A DNA stretch of 64,000 bases from positions 186,001 through 250,000 of the forward strand of contig JAEUHN010000001.1 of NCBI GenBank assembly GCA_016795365.1, written 5' to 3'. Shown piece by piece: positions 55,062 to 62,716 of this stretch (position 1 is its first letter; each line of letters opens with the position of its first letter). The notes under the pieces are model-generated. The model was given only the letters and a program-made list of their open reading frames with translations. It did no database searches and was not told where the DNA came from. Position numbers and translations under genes: made by a program. This DNA comes from Verrucomicrobiaceae bacterium (GTDB taxonomy: Bacteria; Verrucomicrobiota; Verrucomicrobiia; Verrucomicrobiales; Verrucomicrobiaceae).

Positions 55062-56206
55062 AATCTTCTGTGCCCAATCTCGAAATCATCCGCGACGAGG
55101 CCGCCTTCCTCGCGCTCGGCCCTCACTGGGAACGCCTCCACCAGGCATCCGCTGTGCAGACTCCGTTCCGCACCTGGGACTGGAGCCGCCTTTGGTGGAA
55201 GCATTACCGTGATCGCTGCCAGCTCCGCATCGGCATGCTGCGCGATGCCCAGGGCACTCCGATCGCAATCGCACCATTCATTCTCGGTCGCGAAGAATCC
55301 GCTTCCCGTCAGCATCTGCGTTACCTCTCTCTCCTCGGTGGGATCGGCGAAGTCGTGTCCGAGGGGCTCGATTTCTTCGTTCCCGCCGGTCAAGAAGCCA
55401 CCTTGATTCCAGCCTTTGCTCCGCTGCTCAAGCAGACGCGCTCCGAGTGGGACCTCGTGGACTTGCCCATGCTTCAGGAGGACTCGCCCAGCATTCCGCA
55501 CCTCAAGAAACTCATCGGCATCACCGGGCAAGCCGACGAACGTTCCGAGCCTCAGGAAGACTTCATCCTCGCCCTGCCTTCGACGTGGGATGAATTGCTC
55601 GCCAGCCTCTCCGGCAATCGACGCAGCGACTACCGCTCCAAGTGGAAGAAGCTCGTCGCCCGTCACGCAGGTCGCGGTCTCGTCGTCGGTCAGGACCTGC
55701 CAGTCGATGCCGCCTTCGATGACTTGGTGCGCCTGCATCGCATGAGATTCAGCGAGGACGAAAGCAGCTTCCTCGCGCCCAAGGCTCAGGCTTTTCATCG
55801 CGAACTCGCAGCCCTCTGGCACCCGCAAGGCAAGCTCATGATCACGCTCCTCGAAGCTGATGGTCGGCCCGCCTCTGCCCGCTACGGCCTGATCTTCGGA
55901 GGACGTTACTGGGACTATCAGTCCGGCTACGACTCGCAATACGGAGCGCTCTCCCTGGGCAATCTCAACGTCGGTTGGACCGCCCAGTGCGCCATGGACC
56001 GCGGCCTTACCGAATACGATCACCTTGCCGGCGACCTGCCCTACAAACGCGTGTGGTCCACCCGCAGCCGTCGCCTGCTTCACCTCGAATCCTTCAACAG
56101 CCGCAGCCCCCGCTCGCTGGTTTTCCGCATCGCCCGCAAGGCCAAGCGCCTCGTCGCCAGCCGCGCCGAGATTAAGGCCGCCACCCAGCTCATCACACCC
56201 GCATGA
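55058..56206 (+). CDS. FemAB/CelD-like GNAT acyltransferase 2
   Basis: A 382-residue paralogue of the preceding gene, starting at the ATG at 55058 that overlaps its stop. Shared blocks are TPFRTWDWSRLWWKHY, IAIAPFILGRE, LLGGIGEVVSEGLDFFVP, ARYGLIFGGRYWDYQSGYD and EYDHLAGDLPYKRVWST. The pair arose by tandem duplication and has since diverged strongly, so the two may act on different positions or acyl donors. The frame is open upstream to 54917, but that part is out-of-frame shadow of the first copy. Confidence 0.85.
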   Translation: MKSSVPNLEIIRDEAAFLALGPHWERLHQASAVQTPFRTWDWSRLWWKHYRDRCQLRIGMLRDAQGTPIAIAPFILGREESASRQHLRYLSLLGGIGEVVSEGLDFFVPAGQEATLIPAFAPLLKQTRSEWDLVDLPMLQEDSPSIPHLKKLIGITGQADERSEPQEDFILALPSTWDELLASLSGNRRSDYRSKWKKLVARHAGRGLVVGQDLPVDAAFDDLVRLHRMRFSEDESSFLAPKAQAFHRELAALWHPQGKLMITLLEADGRPASARYGLIFGGRYWDYQSGYDSQYGALSLGNLNVGWTAQCAMDRGLTEYDHLAGDLPYKRVWSTRSRRLLHLESFNSRSPRSLVFRIARKAKRLVASRAEIKAATQLITPA

Positions 56207-57441
56207 AAATCGTCGTCCTCACCGCTGATGCGAACACGCTCGTCTATCATCGTGGCGATCTGATCCGCGACCTTGCGCACGCAGGTTGCGAAGTGGTCAC
56301 CAGCGCCGCCGAGGACTACCCGCATGTGCGCCAGTTCGTCGAAAGCTTCGGCGCACGTCATCGTGCCATCCGCATGGTGCGCAGTCGCGTAAACTTGCTC
56401 AGCGACATCGACACCTTCATCGACATGTGGCGGCTCTTCCGCAGCGAGCGCCCGGACGCGCTCTTCGCCTACACGATCAAGTCGGTCGTCTATGGCTGCG
56501 TCGTCGCCGCCCTCGCCGGAGTGCCGCGCATCTACGCCTTGCTGCCCGGTCTCGGCTTCACCTTCGTCAAGCCGGAGACCTTCAAGCAAAAGGTCGTCAG
56601 CGCGATCTCGGTGTGGCTGCATCGCTTCGCCCTCAAGCGCGCCGACGTCATCTTCATGCAGAACGAGGACGATCATCGACTCCTCACCGAGCTGAAGATT
56701 CTCCCGCCCAAGGTGCCCGCCTTTGTAACCGCAGGCTCGGGGGTGAACGTCGATGAGTTTCCCTTCGTTCCGCTCGAAAACGACCCCGCTGTTGCCGAGG
56801 GCAAGGTGCGCTTCACCCTCGTCAGCCGCCTGCTCATCAGCAAGGGCGTCGTCGTCTTCGCGGAGGCAGCGCGCCTCATCCGGCAAAAGTATCCCCAGGC
56901 CGAGTTCCACCTCATCGGTCCCTTCGATCCAAACCCCAATCGCGTCTCCGAAGAGCAGGTGCAGGGCTGGGTCGAAGAAGGCATCATCACCCATCACGGC
57001 ATGATCCGCGATGTGGCATCCGCACTGCGCGACAAGCATGTCTTCTGCCTGCCCACCTGGTATCGAGAAGGCGTGCCCCACGCCACCCTTGAGGCTCTGT
57101 CCATGGGCAAGGCCATCATCACCACGGACAGCGTTGGCGCACGGGAGTGTGTTCGGCTCACCGCTGAAGGCGAAGCTCAGCGAGCATCGAATGCGCCGCT
57201 GCGCGAGGGCAGCAATGGCTTCCTGGTGGAGCCACGCAACGTCGATGCCATCGTCCGCGCCATGGAGTTCTACTTGCAGCATCCAGACCAGATCGCCCCA
57301 CACGGACGCGCCAGCCGCGAACTGGCCGAGGAGGTCTTCGATGTGAAGATCGTCAATGCACTGATCCTTCGCGAGATGGGCCTCCCTCAAAAGTCCGCTC
57401 ACGCTCAACCTTCCACCCACCACGTTGCTGTCCCCGCATGA
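56203..57441 (+). CDS. GT4 glycosyltransferase 2, EPS operon
   Basis: A 412-residue glycosyltransferase with MKIVVLTADANTLVYHRGDL at the start, a GT-B linker (RIYALLPGLGFTF), and the donor domain with FTLVSRLLISKGVVVFAEAA and the E-x7-E region YREGVPHATLEALSMGKAII. The pattern resembles PglA/CapM-type undecaprenyl-linked N-acetylgalactosamine or fucosamine transferases (DUF-like 'LLPGLGYTF'). It overlaps its neighbours by 4 bases on both sides. Sugar specificity is inferred only. Confidence 0.9.
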   Translation: MKIVVLTADANTLVYHRGDLIRDLAHAGCEVVTSAAEDYPHVRQFVESFGARHRAIRMVRSRVNLLSDIDTFIDMWRLFRSERPDALFAYTIKSVVYGCVVAALAGVPRIYALLPGLGFTFVKPETFKQKVVSAISVWLHRFALKRADVIFMQNEDDHRLLTELKILPPKVPAFVTAGSGVNVDEFPFVPLENDPAVAEGKVRFTLVSRLLISKGVVVFAEAARLIRQKYPQAEFHLIGPFDPNPNRVSEEQVQGWVEEGIITHHGMIRDVASALRDKHVFCLPTWYREGVPHATLEALSMGKAIITTDSVGARECVRLTAEGEAQRASNAPLREGSNGFLVEPRNVDAIVRAMEFYLQHPDQIAPHGRASRELAEEVFDVKIVNALILREMGLPQKSAHAQPSTHHVAVPA

Positions 57442-59852
57442 CCGCACCTCAGCCCCCGCCCGCCATGCAATGGGAAAACTCCATCGTCCCCGCCGCCCAG
57501 CCTGCCGGAGCCCTCGTTCCGGTCGAGGCCCAGCGGTCCAGCATGCCCTTGCAGCCTTACGTTCCGCCGCAGCAGCATTACTACATGCCGCCGCCGATGA
57601 TGCACGTGCCGCATCCGGCCCCCGTGCAGCCGCCACCCCAGGCGGAGACCATCGTGAGCATCGCCGACATCATCGGCTACCTGAGCAGCTACTGGAAACG
57701 CGGCGTCGCCATCGCCATACCCCTCGCAGCCCTCACTTTCTACTTCCTGGGTTTTGGCAAGAAGGTCTATGAAGCCGAGGCCATGCTCCAGGTGTCGATC
57801 CAGGAGAATGCCCTGCTCAAGATGGACAAAACGCAGGGTGGCGGGCTCTCGGAACTCAGTGCCGTGCAGATCATCAACAATCACCGCACGGGCCTCAAGA
57901 CCCGCCGTTACATCGACTACCTCTATCAACGCTTTCCCGCCGAGCAGCGCAGCGCCTACCTCGAAGGCACGGGTGCCCTCGGCTTGCGCGGTCGCATCTT
58001 CATCGCCCTCGGATTGAAGTCCCCGCCACGCGCCTTGCCGCCTGAAGACATTTTTGCCGACAAGCTGGAAGACCACGTCCGCATCGAGCCGGTGAAGGAA
58101 TCACACGTGCTCCGCATCATCGTCACCGATGGCGATCCCCACATGGCCGCCGACCTCGCCAATCACTACGCCCAGGACTACATCGAATACGTGGCCAATG
58201 ACAGCGTCCAGGACGCCAAGGCCGCCTACGAGCAACTCACGCTCAAGACGGCCGATGCAAAGGTCAACCTCGACAAGGCGGAAGCCGCCCTCGCAGAGTT
58301 CAATCAAAAGGCCGATCTTCTCAAAGGCGGCGACACGAATGATCTCTCGACCATGCGCGCCGAGAATCTCGAACGCGCACGCGCCGAGGTGGAAGTGTCC
58401 CTGCTCCGCGCCCAGGAGCGCCTGCGCCAGTTGCAGGCCGCCAAGGCAAGCGGCCAGGACCTCGCCGGCATCCGGTCCTCATCGTCCTCAACGGGCGGCA
58501 TCGATCAGGGCAACGAGACCCAACGAAAACTCATCGAGGCCAAGTCCAGGCGCGACAGCTTGCTGGAGTTCTGCGGCCCTCGTCATCCCAAGCTGATGCA
58601 GGCCACCAAGGAAATCGCCCGCCTTGAGACCGACATCATGCAGTCCGCCGAAGGAGACGAGCAGCGTCTGCGCAGCGAACTCAACCGGCTCACTGAAGCA
58701 ATGTCTGGAGCCCGAGGCGAGGCCTTTGACAAGAGCGCCAATCGCATTCGCCAGAAGCAGCTGCGTGACGAAGTGGAAGGCCTCCGTGCCTTGCACACAG
58801 AACTCAGCCAGCACCAGGACCGCGCACGCCTGCTGAGCGAACTGCGCAGCAATGGCAACCTGAGCGTCAAGGACATCGCCATTGCACCCGAAGCACCTAT
58901 CTCACCCAAAAAGTCCCTCGCACTTGTCGCCGCCATGATGGTCTTCGGGCTCGCAGGGCTCGGAGTGCCGGTGGGCACTGGTCTAGCCAAGGACCACCTC
59001 CTTCCCCACCTCACGAAGGCCGCCGCCACCGCCAGGACTAAAACGGAGCCCGCACCAGCTCCCGCAGCGCAGACACCGCCACCGGCCCACCCTTCGCCGC
59101 CCCCGCAGAACTACGCCCCGCCACCTCAGCCAATGTATGCGGCGCCGCCACCACCGATGCTTTCGGAGCATGGCAGCCACAATGCCCAGGTGCTGGCCTC
59201 GATCCCTGAACTCATGGCCGGCGAGGGACCCATCCAGTTGAGCGAGCTGCTTCATCCCAGCCCGATCAGTGGAGGCAATGCCATCTCACAGATCACTGGC
59301 GTCCTGGAGCAGCAGCGCCTCCAGCGTCGTTGCACCGGCGTCATCCTGATCACGAGCGCCTACATCGGCGAGGGCAAAAGCCTTCTGGCATCCGCCTTGT
59401 CCGCAGCCCTCTGCACGCTCGGCCGCAGCGTCTTCCTCATGGAGTGCAATCCTGCCGCTCCCAGCATCCAGAACTGGTTCCCCCAAGCCGGTGCCTACAG
59501 CTCCTGGTCGCACGATCTCGAGACCCTCCGCTACGGGCACTCCAATCTCTTCCTGCTGCCCGCGCACGATCTGCCCTCGTATGAAATGACCGACCTCCTC
59601 GACGGCTACCGCGCCTGGATCGGTCGTGCCCAGTCCATGCAGCTCGACTGGATCATCCTCGACTCCGCCTCGCTCCTGCGCGGCTTCGCCGATGTGGCGC
59701 AGCTGACACCCATGGCCACGGACATCTTGTTTGTTCACGACGCCACCATCAGCAACGCCGAGCAAGTCAAAGCCGCGCTCAACCTCCTGCGTCCCCTCGC
59801 CCAGCAAGGCCAGATGCGCGGCATGGTGATGAATCGAGTGGAGTCGAACTAA
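57438..59852 (+). CDS. Wzz/GumC-type polysaccharide co-polymerase with degenerate BY-kinase domain
   Basis: An 804-residue inner-membrane chain-length regulator. A proline-rich cytoplasmic N terminus (1-75) is followed by TM1 (about 92-110), a periplasmic Wzz region with a long coiled coil (about 250-480), TM2 (about 494-517), a Pro/Ala linker (530-580) and a C-terminal P-loop domain. Walker A is SAYIGEGKSLLAS (near 640). Walker A' reads VFLMECNP instead of the usual LIDxDxRxP, Walker B is WIILDSASLL, and the chain ends MVMNRVESN with no tyrosine cluster. So the domain probably binds nucleotide but does not autophosphorylate as standard BY-kinases do. Confidence 0.88.
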   Translation: MTAPQPPPAMQWENSIVPAAQPAGALVPVEAQRSSMPLQPYVPPQQHYYMPPPMMHVPHPAPVQPPPQAETIVSIADIIGYLSSYWKRGVAIAIPLAALTFYFLGFGKKVYEAEAMLQVSIQENALLKMDKTQGGGLSELSAVQIINNHRTGLKTRRYIDYLYQRFPAEQRSAYLEGTGALGLRGRIFIALGLKSPPRALPPEDIFADKLEDHVRIEPVKESHVLRIIVTDGDPHMAADLANHYAQDYIEYVANDSVQDAKAAYEQLTLKTADAKVNLDKAEAALAEFNQKADLLKGGDTNDLSTMRAENLERARAEVEVSLLRAQERLRQLQAAKASGQDLAGIRSSSSSTGGIDQGNETQRKLIEAKSRRDSLLEFCGPRHPKLMQATKEIARLETDIMQSAEGDEQRLRSELNRLTEAMSGARGEAFDKSANRIRQKQLRDEVEGLRALHTELSQHQDRARLLSELRSNGNLSVKDIAIAPEAPISPKKSLALVAAMMVFGLAGLGVPVGTGLAKDHLLPHLTKAAATARTKTEPAPAPAAQTPPPAHPSPPPQNYAPPPQPMYAAPPPPMLSEHGSHNAQVLASIPELMAGEGPIQLSELLHPSPISGGNAISQITGVLEQQRLQRRCTGVILITSAYIGEGKSLLASALSAALCTLGRSVFLMECNPAAPSIQNWFPQAGAYSSWSHDLETLRYGHSNLFLLPAHDLPSYEMTDLLDGYRAWIGRAQSMQLDWIILDSASLLRGFADVAQLTPMATDILFVHDATISNAEQVKAALNLLRPLAQQGQMRGMVMNRVESN

Positions 59853-59855
59853 CGC

Positions 59856-60383
59856 TCACTCGTCCACTCGACGTTTGTAGCGCAACTCGGTCACCGTCAC
59901 GCCTCCGAGTGTTTCATGCTTGGTCGCGCCATCAGGGAGGAAACCCACTTGTTCGTAGAAGCTTCGACCCCGTGTGTTGCCTTCGAGAACCCACAACGTG
60001 AGTATCGAAAAGCTCCGAGCGCGTGCAAAGACGATGGCTTGATCCACGAGCGCACGTCCCGATCCTCGACGCCAGTGCGGTGGGTCGATGTAGATGGCCA
60101 CGATCTCGGCAGCCCCGTCAGAGTCGCGATCCCGTGACGACATCACGTGGCAAAATCCGACGACCTGGGCCTCGTGCATGACCACGTAAAGCGGGGCCTC
60201 ATCACGTCCAACAAAAGAACTCCAAAGGTCATGCCGGTCTTCTGTCTTGAGACCGTCCAAGAGTGAATCAGCTACGATCCCGCGATAAGCGGCCCGCCAA
60301 GCCAGCACTTGGATCTCTGCGATGCGCGGCACATCTGCTGCCTCAGCGAGCCGAACTTCCTTCAGCGGCGAGCCCTGATTCAT
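59856..60383 (-). CDS. GNAT family N-acetyltransferase
   Basis: A 175-residue GNAT enzyme. It has VRLAEAADVPRIAEIQVLAW at the N terminus, VVGFCHVMSSRD (beta-4), the acetyl-CoA loop IYIDPPHWRRGSGRALVDQA (R/Q-x-x-G-x-G/A variant RRGSGR) and LWVLEGNTRGRSFYEQVGF. The substrate is unknown. It overlaps the upstream SGNH-like gene by 4 bases (ATGA), suggesting joint action on one substrate. Its stop is 3 bases from the stop of the convergent co-polymerase gene. Confidence 0.92.
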   Translation of the reverse strand: MNQGSPLKEVRLAEAADVPRIAEIQVLAWRAAYRGIVADSLLDGLKTEDRHDLWSSFVGRDEAPLYVVMHEAQVVGFCHVMSSRDRDSDGAAEIVAIYIDPPHWRRGSGRALVDQAIVFARARSFSILTLWVLEGNTRGRSFYEQVGFLPDGATKHETLGGVTVTELRYKRRVDE

Positions 60384-61483
60384 CGGACTGCCTTCATCGC
60401 GGGTCCGACGCGCTTCCAGAAGCTCTCCAGGTAGCGCTTCCGCACGACCGGGGTCTCCTGGATGTGATCTCCATCGGCATACATGTCGAGCGTGAGCGTG
60501 TCATCATGGGCCTCATCCGTGAGCACGCAGCCCTGGCTCTCGAGGTAAGCTCGAAGGTCAGCCATGTAGGTCACCACCTCTGGCGGATCGGTTTGCGGCG
60601 TGCCATCAGGATACGGGCGTTGCTTCACCCGATGGAAATGCATCTTCCATCCGTGCGCCTTACCGAGCGCGATCATGTGAGGCAGGAACGAAGCATCGGG
60701 CGAGGGATCGAACTTCTTGGAGGATTGATCGTAGTAGGTGCCAATGTCTTCCACCTCATCCTGCGCAGGATCACCATTGTTTGAAGGCGCGAGATCAGAA
60801 GCGAGATCGTGCCGCAGATGCGCCATCCCAAAACGATCGTTCATCTCATCGCGACGTTGTGTGTTATTCATCCGCGTGCCGATGCGCGTGGCACGAAGAG
60901 CGCGGTTCTGCCAGGACTGCCGCGTGTTCACGTTGAGGAACCGCGCGGGCAGCAGCCAGTCCATTCGATCACGGACCGAACCCACCACACCTTCCTCACC
61001 TCCGGTGCGGGTGCCAAGCACCTGCAACCACTCCGGCTGCTGCGGACCTTCCATCACGAGGATGGACTCGCGCTGCATTTGATTGCGAATGCGAAAGTCT
61101 GGCCAGCTCAGGTCCATGTTCCGGAAGAAGACAGAGACCCACTTGGGCTTCGCATCGGATGCGGCCACCACCTGCTTCAAGATCAAAAACCACACGGCTG
61201 ACTGCGAGGCTGGCAGATACACGCGCCGCGCCTTGACGCCCGAGTGTTCGGAGAGCTGATCCTCATTGAGGCGGGAGTTCAGCATGGAGTTGCCCACCAG
61301 CACCCACTCGGGCTTGTCGCTGGAGAGGCGCTTGCGTTCTGCGGGCGGGTGAATCCCAGCCTCACGATTCAGCCACTCGTGCGAAGGCACATTCCACATC
61401 CTGCAGAGCGTGCCGCCGAAAAGAACGGCCACCACCGGCACGGTCAGCAATTGCAGCAAGGCGATGAGGCGGGAGGTGATCAT
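60380..61483 (-). CDS. Membrane-anchored SGNH-like protein
   Basis: A 367-residue protein taken from the ATG at 61483 (ITSRLIALLQ). One N-terminal membrane helix (LQLLTVPVVAVLFGG) anchors a periplasmic domain. VLVGNSMLNSRLNED resembles the SGNH block I serine (GxSxxxx), and the C-terminal DMYADGDHIQE supplies a D-x-x-H pair, as in AlgX/AlgJ- and PatB-like O-acetyl transferases or esterases. Such proteins usually act with an MBOAT acyltransferase, but none is in the window. A glycan O-acylation role is inferred. The frame extends to 61510. Confidence 0.6.
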   Translation of the reverse strand: MITSRLIALLQLLTVPVVAVLFGGTLCRMWNVPSHEWLNREAGIHPPAERKRLSSDKPEWVLVGNSMLNSRLNEDQLSEHSGVKARRVYLPASQSAVWFLILKQVVAASDAKPKWVSVFFRNMDLSWPDFRIRNQMQRESILVMEGPQQPEWLQVLGTRTGGEEGVVGSVRDRMDWLLPARFLNVNTRQSWQNRALRATRIGTRMNNTQRRDEMNDRFGMAHLRHDLASDLAPSNNGDPAQDEVEDIGTYYDQSSKKFDPSPDASFLPHMIALGKAHGWKMHFHRVKQRPYPDGTPQTDPPEVVTYMADLRAYLESQGCVLTDEAHDDTLTLDMYADGDHIQETPVVRKRYLESFWKRVGPAMKAVR

Positions 61484-61612
61484 GATGGACAGGTGGACCT
61501 CGTTCGGCACAGACCCGAGAGGAGCGTGAAAGTGGAGACGCCCATCTGCTTGTCAATCAATCCACCGATGCTCCGCAATCGTGGCCACAATCTGCGCAGC
61601 ATCGTGCTCCTT

Positions 61613-62653
61613 TCAGAACCGCCAGACAATGCCTGTGTGAACGGCCACATCGGATGCCTCCGGTGTGATGCCCACTCCTACCCCCAACTTCAGTGCGAGC
61701 CAATGAACCGGTGACCAGTGTGCCGCCACCAGCGCCTGATGCTCGAGCGATGCATCGAAGTCGCCCACGGCTTCCACGCTGACCGCGAAGTCATGATTGA
61801 ACGCATGCCTCACACCCACACCGTAGCCCCAGGCTCCTTTCCCGTTCTCTGGAGTGAAGTTGATGACATTGGCCACGATCTTGTCGTGTTCACTGAGATC
61901 AGCCTCAATGATCAATCTCGAATGCAAGCCGCTCTCGCCGTGTCTGTGAATGCCTTCGTGCACATGAACCGGCTCGACGACGGGAACAACGACGGGTTCC
62001 ACCGCGACTTCCTGGGGCTGAGTGTCCTGACTGGGTGGTGGCGCAGCGGCCGGTGCTGCCACGGGATGATCATGCCCCGGCGTCGTGGGAGCATCGGGGC
62101 CGCCTCCACCTGTCGTGCCTCCGGTGTGGCGCGACCGTCCCGCAGTGGGCGCCGCTTTCATCGCCTTGTGTTGGGAAGTCGCAGCAGAAGTCCCGATCGG
62201 AGCCGGAGCAGAGCTTGTGACGCTCGATGATGGTCGCCGAGTGGTAGCGCTCGCCTTCTTTTTCGATGGGCGCGATAGGCTGTGAGTGTCCTCCTCGGAA
62301 GCAAACTCGTAGCCCGTCCACAATGCCACGCGCACGCCTTTGATCTCCACGGGCAAAAGATTGATCACCACATAAGGCGTCGTGGATGAGTAAGCCCAGC
62401 CATCGCCCATGTCGGCAAAGTGGGACATCACTCCCGCAGAAAGTCCCGGCAGCACTCCGAGGTGAAGTCCAGGCTCCGTCGCATACTCATCGAGGGCACG
62501 TTCACGAGTCCACTCGGAGTTGTCGAAGAAGGAGCCCCTCAGAGGTTGGGGAAAGGTCGCGTCCTGGAGCAGGACGAAGTCGAGGCCATGATGAGCGCGC
62601 GCTGAAGGGGCCCATGTCAGCAGAACCATCGCGATGGATGCAAAACGTTTCAT
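61613..62653 (-). CDS. Exported His-rich outer-membrane-like protein
   Basis: A 346-residue protein with signal peptide MKRFASIAMVLLTWAPSARA. The N- and C-terminal parts consist of alternating hydrophobic strands (GLHLGVLPGLSAGVMSHF, GVGVRHAFNHDFAVSVEAVG) and the chain ends in VWRF, a C-terminal Phe typical of outer-membrane barrels. Between them is a Pro/Ala/Thr-rich linker with histidine runs (HVHEGIHRHGESGLH) that could bind metal ions. The family was not recognised. A copper- or zinc-related outer-membrane role is speculation from the histidines. Confidence 0.55.
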   Translation of the reverse strand: MKRFASIAMVLLTWAPSARAHHGLDFVLLQDATFPQPLRGSFFDNSEWTRERALDEYATEPGLHLGVLPGLSAGVMSHFADMGDGWAYSSTTPYVVINLLPVEIKGVRVALWTGYEFASEEDTHSLSRPSKKKASATTRRPSSSVTSSAPAPIGTSAATSQHKAMKAAPTAGRSRHTGGTTGGGGPDAPTTPGHDHPVAAPAAAPPPSQDTQPQEVAVEPVVVPVVEPVHVHEGIHRHGESGLHSRLIIEADLSEHDKIVANVINFTPENGKGAWGYGVGVRHAFNHDFAVSVEAVGDFDASLEHQALVAAHWSPVHWLALKLGVGVGITPEASDVAVHTGIVWRF

Positions 62654-62670
62654 GTGAACTGATGTGATAA

Positions 62671-62702
62671 GGCGAGGCGCGGAGATGAATCCGCGCCTCG
62701 CC
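62671..62702 (-). terminator. Strong hairpin downstream of the right-edge gene
   Basis: A perfect 13-base stem (GGCGAGGCGCGGA / TCCGCGCCTCGCC) with a 6-base loop lies 14 bases after the stop of the right-edge gene. In minus sense it is followed by TTATCAC, without a clear U run. It may stabilise or end the transcript and separates the gene from the His-rich protein. Confidence 0.65.
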
Positions 62703-62716
62703 GAGACAGGTTGGCG

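Noticed and set aside
49831-59852. Exosortase/PEP-CTERM EPS locus
   Set aside because: The deacetylase, FemAB-like and glycosyltransferase set is similar, but no exosortase gene and no PEP-CTERM tail was found in the window.
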